DNA of 64,000 bases from Branchiostoma lanceolatum (GCF_035083965.1 NC_089727.1:13893501-13957500); one strand, 5' to 3'; counted from the first letter of the stretch, positions 11,560 through 22,601 are shown. The notes: generated by a model not told the origin, from the sequence alone. Numbers and translations are program-made.

Positions 11560-12482
11560 ATGTGCCGAGTGAGCTCCAGTCTGTGTATTAAGTATGCCGT
11601 GTCCCTCGCAACTCGCATACAGTATGTGCGCACGGGACGGACGATGTATTTTTACGCACAGTGTGAAAATGGCAAATCTCTGGACCTTCAAACTTACCAC
11701 ACTTGTAGTTTATAATACGGAGGCTGTGACAATGTAAAAAGTTTACACAGGGGATGAAAGATTGTTGAGAAATATTTCTCAGAAAAGTGCGCGCGCCAGT
11801 GTCACTTCCGGGTGGTTACATCCGGTGACCTTTGACCTTCGTGAAATGTTACGATAATATAAATTAGCCTTTTTTATTGCAAATAGCTTGATAGCTATAG
11901 ATCAGGCTGGCCTGCAATAAATTGTGGAAAGAGGATTTACTGCATATTTGTGATTTCTGATACATCTTAGTTGTAAGGCTGAATGGTTCGTTGATAATTG
12001 AAAAGGGGCCATCTAGATCTAACTTTGTGACTTTTCCCGGAATTTCTAGATCCCATCTGTGCCATGCTGTAAAAACATACTTTTCAGCAGGTTGACCACT
12101 CCTGTATTGAAAGAAAAAGATAAACACTTTTTCTTTACTTGCTCTAAAACACTACTTGGACTGTGCAGAGATGCAATTTGTGTGGGTCAATACTTGTACA
12201 TACTATAAATACTTCACGGAGAATTGTGTCCTACGGACTCTTGTTGTTTTTTTGTTTGTTATGCTCATCGTGTGAGTGGGCGGAAAGTTCACCAAGCAAA
12301 CGTTTCACTGGGTTTAGTCGACTTCCACATTTTACCATTGCCACACTTCAGATTCACATAGCTTTATAATCGGTGAATATATCATTCCTGTCGCATAAAA
12401 ACATTTCCCATTCCAAAACGTTAAGACATATTTTCTGGTTCAACTTTGTTGGGTTAAGATAAAGACAAAAACATGGTCACTG
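11560..12482. other. Intergenic, nothing recognised
   Basis: AT-rich sequence without recognisable exons. Minus frame 11864-12127 and plus frame 12163-12369 have no family signature or splice-site support. Confidence 0.4.
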
Positions 12483-12491
12483 GTCCAAAAC
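12483..12491. repeat. Left copy of 9-bp putative target-site duplication GTCCAAAAC
   Basis: GTCCAAAAC is found here and again at 20442-20450, immediately outside the outer ends of the long inverted repeats. Confidence 0.6.
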
Positions 12492-12944
12492 CGGTCCGTG
12501 TATTCACCGAAATGCGGGAAATACGCGAAATACACGTCCGAAATACACGAAATACACTTGAAAATGGCTGAAATCTACCGAAATACAGTATGATTTGATG
12601 AATTTACATCACAGGTTGCCATATGCCGTCTTGAAATAATATATTTATGGCCCTGGCGACAAGAATAAGACAGAAAATACTTCGCGATCCCGGCCACGTC
12701 CGGTCGCCGCCATCTTTCCGGTCCGTGTATTCACCGAAATGCGGGAAATACGCGAAATACACGTCCGAAATACACGAAATACACTTGAAAATGGCTGAAA
12801 TCTACCGAAATACAGTATGATTTGATGAATTTACATCACAGGTTGCCATATGCCGTCTTGAAATAATATATTTATGGCCCTGGCGACAAGAATAAGACAG
12901 AAAATACTTCGCGATCCCGGCCACGTCCGGTCGCCGCCATCTTT
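12491..12944. repeat. Tandem duplication of a 227-bp unit in the left inverted repeat
   Basis: CCGGTCCGTGTATTCACCG recurs exactly at 12491 and 12718, and the sequence between is repeated almost without change up to the CCGCCATCTTT block. The unit is itself rich in CGAAATACACG short repeats near its start. Confidence 0.9.
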
Positions 12945-13446
12945 CTTACCATACACCATGATGTTTGTTTTTCAGTGGTGTCTTCTTCTGTGTCATTTAC
13001 ACAAAAAGGGTGGTGACATGTACCGAAATACAGTATGATTTGATGAGCAAACATCACAGGTTGCTTTATTTCGGCATAAAATGATATATTTATGGTCCTG
13101 GTGACAAGAAAAGGACAGAAAATACCTCGCGACCCCGGCCGGCCGCCGCGTCATCTTTCTTACCCTACGCCATGATGTTTGTTGGGTATCAGGACAACTC
13201 CCCTAGGCCGGGACAACTCGGCACCTTACTTACTGAGCACGTAATATGTGAATGTTTGGAGAAGATATCGATCTAGAAGCCTCACTACTATGATTCTAAC
13301 TTCTTTTTGTTTTTTGCTCGGCAGGAATTCTATAGCGCCGGCGTACTTTCCCGGGGGGTGCGCCAGCGGGGTCAATCGCCATGTCGCCCGCCGAGTCCGC
13401 CCGAGTTGCCCCGCTAGTCTAAAGCGATACTAAAGACTACGGTTAC

Positions 13447-14742
13447 AGCCCTATGTTCCGAAATCCCTATGTTCCGAAATCCCTATGTTCCGAAGTCCCT
13501 TTGTTCCGAAATCCCTATGTTCCGAAGTCCCTATATTCCGAAGTCCCTATGTTCCGAAATCCAATTAGTCATTATTTACTTACTAAGTACTTCTTACAAC
13601 GAACGGTAAAAGAAAGAACACTTTAGTGACTTCAGTTACGATGGTATAGGAGAAAATCGCATTTTGTGTGTATCCAAATTATTAATACGCTGCGGGTGTA
13701 AGGACGCCGTCCTCCGTCAGAAAATCCAACTCCTTAGTTTTTTTGGTATTGTTATTCTTGAATACAATCGATGTCGGCACCTTTCGCATATATTGTTCAC
13801 ATCAAAAACTTGTTTGTCAAGATTCAAGTCGGTCTTTCTAAGTTTATACAAGCGTCATTCATGTCATACTTTTTCTGCAAACTATTCCTGCGACTTAAAG
13901 CCGAAAACCTCAGAAGAATTTGTATTGGAGGACCAGCCATCGATCAATTCCATTTCTATCGGGATACATAAAAGATGAACTTGAAAAATGAAACGTATTT
14001 CCACCGCTGTAATTTCCGTACACAGGCCGACTCAAGCAGCCGAGGACGCCATGTTGAAGTCATGAACACTGCGGCCCGCATGTTCTGAGCTCTGATTGGC
14101 TCAACTTATATAACCTGTGCTCTGATTGGTTGATTGAAAAAGCGTTAGTGTTTCACGTGATCAAGATGGCGCGAGTCTTTCACAACAGTTTGTAAGTTGT
14201 AGCAAAAGCTACCCAAAATTAACCGCGTTTTGGAACAATTAAAGCAGTTTTTCGCGGCCTTCGTTTCGATATCGATGAAAATGTATTCCAAGCCTCTTCT
14301 GCAGACAACATTCGCTTAATTTTCTCGGCATGGAAACAAAATTAAATGCATGTAAATAAATCATATATGCGTGGCAGGAAACTTCCGCAAGCTCTCCTCG
14401 GCGTAAATGTTGCCGCATAAAACATATCTTTACTCAACAATTTTGCCTCTCACAGTGCGGAAATAGCGTTTAAGAGGGTTCAAAATATCAAAATTTTACC
14501 CTGCGCTACCGAAAAAAAATGATAACACCCGTTTGCTCAAAAACCTCGCGAACTGCTGTCTTGCGAACATAATAGACTTACAGTATACGAAGAAAAATTT
14601 TCAGCGCGGATTGAGGTCATGAATATGCGATGTATATGTGTGATGGAACATTCACTTGGATTTCGGAACATAGGGACTTCGGAACATAGGGATTTCGGAA
14701 CATAGGGATTTCGGAACATAGGGATTTCGGAACATAGGGCGG
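13447..14742. mobile_element. Nested foldback bounded by inverted 16-bp minisatellite arrays
   Basis: The left array (13450-13562) has about seven copies of CCCTATGTTCCGAAAT/G; the right array (14657-14742) has about five copies of the reverse complement ATTTCGGAACATAGGG. Between them is about 1.1 kb of single-copy-looking sequence with two ATTGG (CCAAT) motifs at 14093-14130, a TATATAA at about 14107 and an AAGATGGCG motif at 14163, giving a promoter-like patch. Frames at 13664-13978 and 14537-14749 (the latter partly translating the minisatellite) are not recognisable proteins. Confidence 0.7.
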
Positions 14743-15107
14743 TCACCAAGACGGTTGGCTTACATTACAATATGAAACTACACGACATTAAACTACAAGC
14801 ATATAGTAAACTACTTGGTCTTTGTGAACATGATTTGTCTCTTTACAACCGACACTAGCGGTCCGATTCGTAGGCAAACAAAAAATCCAATACAACGGTG
14901 TCCAACGTTCGTTCATGACTAAACAATCGTCAGAAACTTTCCCTGTATGTGATTTCCTGCCAACTACTGCCCATATGCCAGTGTAGAAGCGATAATGCAA
15001 CGGATTTGGCTAACTTTCTCTTCGGCGGGTAGCGTTCATATAGGAACAAATATGGCGGATCAAGCTATACCATCATCCTTTGCGCGGCAGGAAATACTGT
15101 AACCAGT

Positions 15108-15165
15108 TATGCCAAGGAGGTTATATGGTTATGCCAAAGTAAACCTCCTTGGTTATGCTAAGGTT
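15108..15165. repeat. Small hairpin CCAAGGAGGTTATAT...TAAACCTCCTTGG
   Basis: CCAAGGAGGTT at 15112 pairs with AACCTCCTTGG at about 15142-15154. The same ACCAAGGAGGTT motif recurs at 18469, 19022 (inverted) and 19910 within the composite element, so it marks the ends of a small dispersed repeat. Confidence 0.6.
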
Positions 15166-15177
15166 CCATTTCCAAAG

Positions 15178-15560
15178 TTGACAGCGAACTACACTTTTAT
15201 CATACCAAGGACATTATATATTGATCATACTACTTGAATGCCAAATGTATGAAATTTGGCCCGACGTATGAAATTTGGTACGCGTCGCATCTCTTATTAA
15301 ACCAGTGATCTCCGGAGCTCCAGCTAACGTTATATGGTTGACAGCGAACTACACTTTTGTCATACTATCGAATGCGAAACATATGAAATTTAGCCCGACG
15401 TATGAAATTTGGTACGTCGCATCTCTTAACCTGTGATCTCCAGCTATATGGTTGACAGCGAACTACACTTCTGTCATACTATTTGAATGCCAAACGTATG
15501 AAATTTGGCCCGACGTATGTTGGTACGTCGCATCTCTTAACGTATGAAAGTGTGCAAGCC
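15178..15560. repeat. Degenerate tandem repeat, three units
   Basis: TTGACAGCGAACTACACTT starts at 15178, 15338 and 15452, each followed by GTATGAAATTTGGCCCGACGT-like and TTGGTACGTCGCATCTCTT blocks. Spacing is 160 and 114 bp because of internal deletions. Confidence 0.85.
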
Positions 15561-15705
15561 ATACAAATGCAACGTGATTTTCAAGCCGATTAATACCTTG
15601 ACACCTTTTCATAGCGCATCAGCAATCAAGGTGATTTTCTGTACTTTAGAAGGAAATCAATTTATCACTTTGCCTTTTATTGCATGGTGTCACCTTTTTT
15701 GCCAT

Positions 15706-16090
15706 GTAAAGACCGATTTGTAAATAATTGTTGCCATTTTTCGTGATATAATTTTTTAATGAATTGTGCCATTTCTGAAATAACTTTGTGACTAGGTTTC
15801 TTTACCTTTAACAAGAAATGTAAAGACCCGATTTGTAAATAGTTGCTGCCATTTTTCGTAATTTAATTTTTTCATGGATTGTGCCATTTCTGAAATAACT
15901 TTGTGACTAGGTTTCTTTACCTTCAACAAGAAATGTAAAGACCCGATTTGTAAATAGTTGTTGCCATCTTTCGTAATATAATTTTTTTAATGGATTGTGC
16001 CATTTCTGAAATAACTTTGACTAGGTTTCTTTACCTTCAACAAGAAATGTAAAGACCCGATTTGTAAGTAACTTGCGTACTTTCCATGAA
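15706..16090. repeat. 115-bp minisatellite, three full units and a partial fourth
   Basis: GTAAAGACCCGATTTGTAA recurs at 15706, 15820, 15935 and 16049. Units share TGTGCCATTTCTGAAATAAC and GGTTTCTTTACC blocks with few differences. Non-coding. Confidence 0.9.
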
Positions 16091-16257
16091 TGTTGTTGCC
16101 ATTTTAAGTAATATAGATTTGTGACTTATTTTGCTTTTGCTCTTGGTGTAAATGTCTTTCTTAACATTTTGCATTGTAAATACATTTGTTGATGTTTGCT
16201 AATGTACGTTTGCTGTGACTGGATTTCTGTTAGTAACGGTTAGTACAGTATTAACTT

Positions 16258-18020
16258 AAGTAGGCGAAACAAATGTCTTCGTTCAAAACTTAATACAAAA
16301 CAAAACGCGTCACAACCTGAGGTGTCAGTAGAAAAGAACGAAAGTTGACAATAAGTTTAATAACCAAAAAAACAGAAACCCTTGGTAACCCAACAACGCA
16401 TATTTCAACGTCAACGCATCTGGAACAAAGATCATATCAAGTAGGCGAAACAAAAGTCTTCGTTCAAAACTTGAAACAAAACAAAACGCGTCAGAACCTG
16501 AGGTGTTAGAAAAGAACGAAAGTTGACAATAAGTTTAATAACGAATATACAGTCAAACCTGCCCAAGGCGACCACCCGGCGGACCGAGCAAAAACGGTCG
16601 CGATGGACAGGTGGTCGCCATGAAGAGGATTCCACTCATGATCACATGTTTCCAGGTCGAGGTTTTCAAATACAGTACGTAAATGATGAAAATGTTATGT
16701 GAATTTAGACAGCATGACCCTCACCAGGTTCAATTCTCATTGACAGAAAGATCCTACAAAAATTACATTTTCCGTTATCGATGTAATAATTGTATACCGC
16801 TACATCGTGTACAAATTTTCGTCATAATTTTGACTACAAAACAATGGTTGCCTCGATGATCTCGCAGCGCCCTCCCGCATTCACACGTTACATTGAATAG
16901 TACACACACACACGCACATCATCGAAGTTTTAAGGCCTAAGACAGATCCCTAGAAAACGCCTGCTGGTCCTAGCCTTTTTGGGTCGCCGACCGCTGGATG
17001 AAAGGGTCAAAAAATTTTCGATCTGACAACTAAAGATGAAAACGGAACACTTAACGGTGTGATTTCGTCGCGCCGCGCCGCGAAGCTCTGTGCCACCGCA
17101 TCGAAGGGTAAGTCAGTGCAGCAGAACGCACAGCGTCCAATAAAGGTTTGTGAGATTCATGGAAATAAAAAGAAAATAAGAATTTTGATTTTCACCAATA
17201 ACTAGAGTATTCGTAAATGTTCATACACAAAATCATCGTGTTTTACAAAGGTCAGCGGTACGCCAAATCCGGGCCGCCCGAAATCCAAGATGGCGTCGGG
17301 ACCAAGGAACAACATTTCTCGCCTGATGTTTTGCCCGCCGCGAAGTCATTTTTCGGCGGAATTTAGCAAGATACAGACACATTTTTGTTGAAAATACAAG
17401 AAATAGATAGTAATTTCTGTGAAATCTGACTTTTTGACGCCATGCACTACGTATTCGTTTTGAAAGTTGAGTTTAAACGGAACTGAGTTCACGTTAAACT
17501 ATAAGATTACGATAGGCACAACAACATCACAAACATTTGTCTTTACAATGTTTATAGGGGGAACGTTTTATTAAAACACTTTATGGAGGAATCGATGGTA
17601 TAACATTGCTATTCCATATATTTTTGATCTTATTTTTGTCCTTCAAAGTCTTGAAAACATTTCCGTGAAATCCGACAGCAAATTGATCTGATGTCACCAC
17701 ACGCTTGAAAATTAGGCGACCGCCATGGGCAGGGATTGTGCTCTGTGCGGTCCCAATTCGTGGCGGTCGCGGTCGCGTTGGACGGGTGGTCGCCTTGGGC
17801 AGGCAGCTTAATGCTTGTGACTATGGGGAAAATTTTCGGGACCGAGAAAAAGCGGTCGCCATGGCCAGGTGGTCGCGTTGAAAAGGTGGTCGCCTAGGCA
17901 GGTTTGACTGTATAAAGTTGACAATAAGTTTGATAACAAAAAAAACAGAAACCCTTGATAACCCAACAACGCATATTTCAACGTGAACGCATTTGGAACA
18001 AAGATGATATTAAGTAGGCC
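16258..18020. repeat. 181-bp tandem repeat interrupted by a MITE
   Basis: AAGTAGGCGAAACAAA starts units at 16258 and 16439; the second unit is broken by the element at 16550-17909 and resumes at about 17912 with AAGTTGACAATAAGTTTGA, ending near 18015. Unit blocks include CTTCGTTCAAAACTT, AACGCGTCA and CCCAACAACGCATATTTC. Confidence 0.85.
16550..17909. mobile_element. Pogo/Tc1-mariner-like non-autonomous element (CAGTCAAACCTG termini, TA duplication)
   Basis: TA-CAGTCAAACCTGCC at the left and GGCAGGTTTGACTG-TA at the right form terminal inverted repeats, with TA on both sides. Sub-terminal GGCGACCACC / GGTGGTCGCC motifs extend the inversion. 1360 bp, no transposase frame. It shares termini and GGTGGTCGC-type motifs with the elements at 46929-48092 and 55928-56118. 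Confidence 0.8.
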
Positions 18021-18087
18021 TAATGGTCCTTTCTTCCAGTCTCACGGTAAATTTACCTGAAAAAAAAACGTGTAGAAATGTAAGAAA

Positions 18088-18420
18088 GTGGCAAAGCTAG
18101 GAAGTGGCGAAACTGATGATAACAAGGGAGATTATAAAGAGATGACAGCCTATGATTTATTCAGACGTAAGGAAAACATAACAAACCCCACACATTACAG
18201 AACAAGTGGGCAGGAACTTCTCAAACCTTTACCAGCCCTTCCTACGAGCGTATGGGTCGTAGAATTCGGCAAAAAAAGTAATAATTGTCCAGTAGAGTCA
18301 GTCCACGGTAAAGTTGATAATTTGCCCGCAAATGAAACCCCCTGGCGACCAAACTTCCTTGGCAAATATCATCCCTTTGACAATATCATCCCTTATAATA
18401 TTTATTTTGCCGCCGTGTGA
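18088..18420 (+). CDS. Unrecognised 110-codon open frame inside the composite element
   Basis: An ATG-initiated frame of 110 codons with a hydrophilic, proline- and asparagine-containing composition (for example KEMTAYDLFRRKENITNP, and TPWRPNFLGKYHPFDNIIPY). It is not a translation of a simple repeat, unlike most other frames in this island. No family could be assigned. It may be a remnant exon or a chance frame; TE-like context argues for caution. Confidence 0.2.
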   Translation: MAKLGSGETDDNKGDYKEMTAYDLFRRKENITNPTHYRTSGQELLKPLPALPTSVWVVEFGKKSNNCPVESVHGKVDNLPANETPWRPNFLGKYHPFDNIIPYNIYFAAV

Positions 18421-19076
18421 TCTGCTTGGAGATTATATATATATTATATATATTAGCTTTAGGTATTACCAAGGAGGTTATATAACCTTGGTATTATGTA
18501 TTTCCTGACTTGTGTTGCATTATGGTATGTTTGTTGTTAATGGTATCCGAACATGGTTGTAAAATGTACCGACATACAGTACGATTTGATGAGCAAACAT
18601 CATTTCGGCATCGAATAATTCATTTATGGCCCCGGCGACAACAAATCCGCAGAAAATACTTCGCGATCCCGGCCGGCCGCCGCGTCCTCTTTCTTACCAA
18701 TTGACGTGTTGGGACGTTATAGCCTCGTTGGAATGACCGAGCCGAACGAGTTAATCATGTCAGCTCAACTGGTAGGCCGACAGATCGCGAGTTCATAGAT
18801 CGTGAGTTCAAATCCATCAATATCCAATTTCTTTTGGCTATCTTTTTGACATCCGTTTTTCTGTTTTTAACATTCAAAAAATGAATTATTTATTCAAAGG
18901 AATGTCAGTATTTTTCTCTCCATTTTACAGGATCATCTTCAGGGTTTGGTAGGGATGCGGGTTTTGGGTGATTCACAGGAACATCCCGAGTGAACACAGG
19001 GGAAATGTTATCTTGTATATTTAACCTCCTTGGTTATTCATGAACCATGTTTATGGTTATATAAGGGCAAGGGTTA

Positions 19077-19172
19077 AGGTTCTTATTGACAGGCTTTAAA
19101 AAGTATATGTGAAGAGCGGGGAAAATCTTACTGACACTGTGACAGGTTAGCTTAGCCTGTCAATAAGAATTT
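19077..19172. repeat. Hairpin MITE with TTCTTATTGACAGGCT termini
   Basis: TTCTTATTGACAGGCT at about 19079 is matched by AGCCTGTCAATAAGAA at about 19154-19170, giving a short foldback within the composite element. Confidence 0.65.
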
Positions 19173-19533
19173 TGCGGGGGAAATCTTATTCACTGGCCTC
19201 TGTCTTGCGGTATTGTCGCAACGTTAACGTTATATAAAGTGCAAAAAAAGTCTTATTATCCGACGGACCGCATAGGTTTTAATCAAAATTCCTACAACAT
19301 ATAATAAACAAGGTCCTTGAAAATCCCTTAGACTTAGGGCTATCCCGCCGCCGGATCGCATACTAGTGAGTGATCGCATATCCGCCATTTTCTTATTTCG
19401 CCGGGATCTACCTTGGGTTCCAGTAGAGTAGTCTAGAGTAGACTGTTTATCGGGCCTTTTAGCCGGTTCCCTTTAGCCGGTACCTTGTAGTCAGTTCCGT
19501 CGGCGGCACAGAGCCTCCAGCCCGCAGAACCCT

Positions 19534-19711
19534 AATGATGCTCGGGTCACATTTCCTAACCGGGGCCCGGCCGGGCTGTTTGCGGAAACGAAAAATCCAA
19601 GTGTGTGTCAAAAATTTTGCACAAGCTATGCTCTTAAATAATTTTGGGTACGTTTTGTGTTTTTGTTCTCTGCCCGGCCGGGCCCCGGATTGGAAATGTG
19701 ACCCTAGCATT
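19534..19711. repeat. GC-rich hairpin MITE
   Basis: GGGTCACATTTCCTAACCGG followed by GGCCCGGCCGGGC (19544-19577) is mirrored by GCCCGGCCGGGCC and CCGGATTGGAAATGTGACCC (19672-19704). The loop is about 95 bp. Flanking AATG/CATT extends the symmetry. The frames on both strands across it are artefacts of the palindrome. Confidence 0.75.
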
Positions 19712-20441
19712 AGCGCACCGGGGGATTTCTAAGACCTGGCGGGCTGACTGTCCTTAGGCCGCCGAAGAAAATCGCTAGCGACCCGGTACTAGTCTGGAGC
19801 CCAGGGTAGCCTTCTTCTTGTCGTCAGGACCAAAAATAGATTATTTCATGCCGAAATACAGCAACCTGTGATGTTTGCTCATCAAATCATACTGTATGTC
19901 GGTACGTTTTACCAAGGAGGTTTAGTTTTACTACCATGTTCGTGTCAATGCCTCGGATACCACTAACAACAAACATCATGGTGTATGGTAAGAAAGATGA
20001 CGCGGCGGCCGGCCGGGGTCGCGAAGTATTTTCTGTCCTTTTCTTGTCACCAGGACCATAATTATATTATTTTATGCCGAAATATAGGAACCTATGATGT
20101 TTGCTCATCAAATCATACTGTATTTCGGTACATTTCACCACCCTTTTTGTGTAAATGACACAGAAAAAGACACCACTGAAAAACAAACATCATGGTGTAT
20201 GGTAAGAAAGATGGCGGCGACCGGACGTGGCCGGGATCGCGAAGTATTTTCTGTCTTATTCTTGTCGCCAGGGCTATAAATATATTATTTCAAGACGGCA
20301 TATGGCAACCTGTGATGTTAATTCATCAAATCATACTGTATTTCGGTAGATTTCAGCCATTTTCAAGTGTATTTCGTGTATTTCGGACGTGTATTTCGTG
20401 TATTTCGCGTATTTCCCGTATTTCGGTGAATACACGATCCC

Positions 20442-20450
20442 GTCCAAAAC
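20442..20450. repeat. Right copy of 9-bp putative target-site duplication GTCCAAAAC
   Basis: Matches 12483-12491 exactly and lies directly beyond the outer end of the right inverted repeat. Confidence 0.6.
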
Positions 20451-20701
20451 TTTATTTTCTCAGTTCAATGATATTGTATTAGTTCATAATATATCGGGTA
20501 TCGTCGAAGAAAGCAGATCAACTCATATGTAATCCAGTCACCCCTTCATAAAATAATGTACAAAACAGCTGAAGGGAACTGTACCAAATTGGTCATCTAT
20601 CTTTGACAAAATTGTGGAATAGTCTTGCGACTTACACCTATTAGTAAAGAGAAATTTCCACTGCAGAGACTGCAGTGGCTGGGGGATGTGGAAACTACTG
20701 T

Positions 20702-21715
20702 AAATTTTTTTTTTTTTTTTCAACCTTTATTAACATTTGCATAACATTACATTCACATAACAATCACATAACATTATAATACATAGAAGTAATTGCGATC
20801 AGGCAGTATCGCCTTACGGGGCTATTTCTGTACTATTATTTACCCTGTTCTTAAAAAGTGCAAAGTTTGGTTTCATGTTTTTTACATAACATAGGTATAT
20901 ACAGTATTTTGCCAAGAGAATATAATATAGAAGTGTGGCACTGGCCGTACGGCGGTAGCATACACCATATACATGTACAATCAAATTCTCGTCTAGCTCT
21001 ATATCTTTCTTTTCATAGCTCCTCCACCAAAGACAGAATTGCTTCCAGAACATTTTAACCTCTCTACAATACACAAAAATATGTACTATAGTATGTTTTT
21101 CCTTACAGTTATTACATCGGTCGGTTTTTACTACATTTGTTTTTTTTAACCAGCTGTTTGTAGGTAGGAAATGGTGGATTATCTTGTACTGAAAATATTG
21201 TAAATTGGTTTCTTTAGTGACAATAAAGGCGGTAGTATAAACTTTCTCGATGTTGTCTTTACCAATTTTACGTGTGATTTCGTTTTCTCTAGTGGGTGGT
21301 ATAACTTGTTTTTCTATAAGGGTATCGTATATCTGTTTACATGTTGTTGTGAGGGGATGGATTTTCTCCGTGTATTCAATGATATTTTTAGAGGCGCACT
21401 TTTTCCCATTGTTTTTAATATTATCTTTCCAATTTTTTGGTATTGCCGCTTTAATAGAATTGAAATTCATTATTTGTCTTGAATCCATGGTCAAACCATA
21501 TAAATTGTGTAGGTCTTTGTTTGTAAGAAAAGATCCATCCTCGTACAACAAATCGTTCAGATAGATAATTCCGGCATCTATCCAGATTTTGTAATATATT
21601 GGTGCATTTTTTACTAAAATAAATCTATTATTCCACAAAACTTGCGAACATATTTGTCTATGTGTTTTGGGTTCATATTCCATCACTTCTTCCCATGCAA
21701 CTAAAACATCGTTGT
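20702..21715 (-). mobile_element. 5'-truncated LINE (reverse transcriptase C-terminal region) with target-site duplication
   Basis: Minus-strand frame 20814-21686 (290 codons) is the C-terminal part of a non-LTR retrotransposon ORF2: it includes the post-RT zinc-knuckle-like region (DRCNNCKEKHTIVHIF..C, followed by MFWKQF), as in L1/Tx1-type elements. The RT catalytic core is missing. The 3' end has AATAAAG and an A-tail (T-run 20706-20720 on the plus strand). AAACTACTGT is found at 20692-20701 and again at 21716-21725, an ordinary target-site duplication of a target-primed insertion. The frame is intact to the stop, so insertion is fairly recent. Confidence 0.85.
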
Positions 21716-21922
21716 AAACTACTGTGAATGCAGAAATGTTTGCGGTGGTTTTATGTTCACTGTTTTTGCGGTAAACTCTCTAAACTTAAACCACTGTAAA
21801 AAGCTGTTCCATTGTGACTGTAGCGCTACTTTTGTTTCAAACACAAACTCAAACCAACACGAACAATCTATTTTCTCTCTAACCCGAAATTAAATCCCAG
21901 CGAACATTTCTGCATTTACATT
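21716..21922. mobile_element. MITE with GCAGAAATGTTTGCG / CGAACATTTCTGC termini
   Basis: TGAATGCAGAAATGTTTGCG at about 21725 and GCGAACATTTCTGCATTTAC at about 21900-21919 are inverted. The interior has GTAGCGCTAC (21819) near its centre. A second copy is at about 62176-62360 with the same GTAGCGCTAC core. The LINE at 20702-21715 inserted at its left edge. Confidence 0.7.
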
Positions 21923-21974
21923 TACTGTTATATGTCTCTGATCTAATACTGTTCTCTCTTAGATTTCTACTGCT

Positions 21975-22062
21975 GACTCAATGTTGACTCTCCAATATCA
22001 GCTACGCTGCCTCGAGAGTCGGTGTAATGTATTGTAGCATGTGACAATAAATAAATAAATAA
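21975..22062 (+). mobile_element. Retroposon 3' tail with (AAAT)n
   Basis: ATGTTGACTCTCCAATATCAGCTACGC... GTGTAATGTATTG...GACAATAAATAAATAAATAAAT is nearly identical to 28366-28445. Two copies of the same sequence ending in the same simple repeat are best explained as 3' ends of one non-LTR family. Confidence 0.65.
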
Positions 22063-22601
22063 ATTTCTACTGCATTACAATAATCTTAAACAAAGGAAAC
22101 ATTAATGATATAATTGAATCAGTAATATCTATGGGATGGTTAAGGCAAGAATGTTACCACAGAAGGCTGAACTCATTACCTACATGCTGTGGAACAGCGA
22201 GGACCCCAGAGTCATGAACATCAAAATAACATGACTTTTTGTTTGTACCTGTAAGTACTGTAAATACAACAGCTTTTCAAGTCCATCAATTCTGATGACA
22301 ACCTACCCTGCAGTAACACCCAGTAATGCTGAAAGCAAGATTATGTACTAGATACCTACTGGAAGGGTTTGGAGTGTGCGCCCACATAGACATTTATTCT
22401 ATTGTTGTCTAGAAACAGAACTTACAGGCAACAGCCTCTTTCTGTTATGTCAATAGTCCAAAAATAGAATGTACATCACTATAAGCCATAAACGCTTGTC
22501 CCTTCCCCCTGCACCTGTTTTTATCTATTGTTTATTGTATCATGTATTTCTTGTTGTGCAAATAAATAGATAAACAAACAAACACTATATTCTCCATAAC
22601 T
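22063..22601. other. Intergenic / 3' flank of the TNF-receptor gene
   Basis: AT-rich sequence without recognisable exons. A tail-like GTGCAAATAAATAGATAAACAAAC run at about 22556-22585 suggests another retroposon remnant. Confidence 0.4.

Larger units (their letters stand above)
12492..20441. mobile_element. 7.95-kb composite element with long terminal inverted repeats (MULE/foldback-like)
   Basis: Outer ends are inverted copies: GTGTATTCACCGAAATGCGGG at 12498 and its reverse complement ending at 20436. The left arm (about 12492-13185) contains an extra tandem copy of a 227-bp unit (12491-12717 and 12718-12944); the right arm (about 19965-20441) has one. Arms share conserved blocks such as CTTCGCGATCCCGGCC and CGCCGCCATCTTTCTTACC, with a 9-bp direct repeat outside. 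Two further degenerate arm fragments lie inside (18553-18705 direct; 19805-19910 inverted). No transposase frame was recognised. Long TIRs plus a 9-bp duplication fit Mutator-like elements, but termini are divergent in the outermost 5-6 bp, so superfamily is inference. Confidence 0.65.

Noticed and set aside
12872..13057. 61-codon frame repeated at 20094-20279
   Set aside because: The two frames are the same stretch of the long inverted repeats; identity comes from DNA duplication, and neither shows a protein family.
13450..13562. CRISPR-like array of short repeats
   Set aside because: The 16-bp units are directly adjacent with no spacers, in an animal genome; it is a minisatellite.
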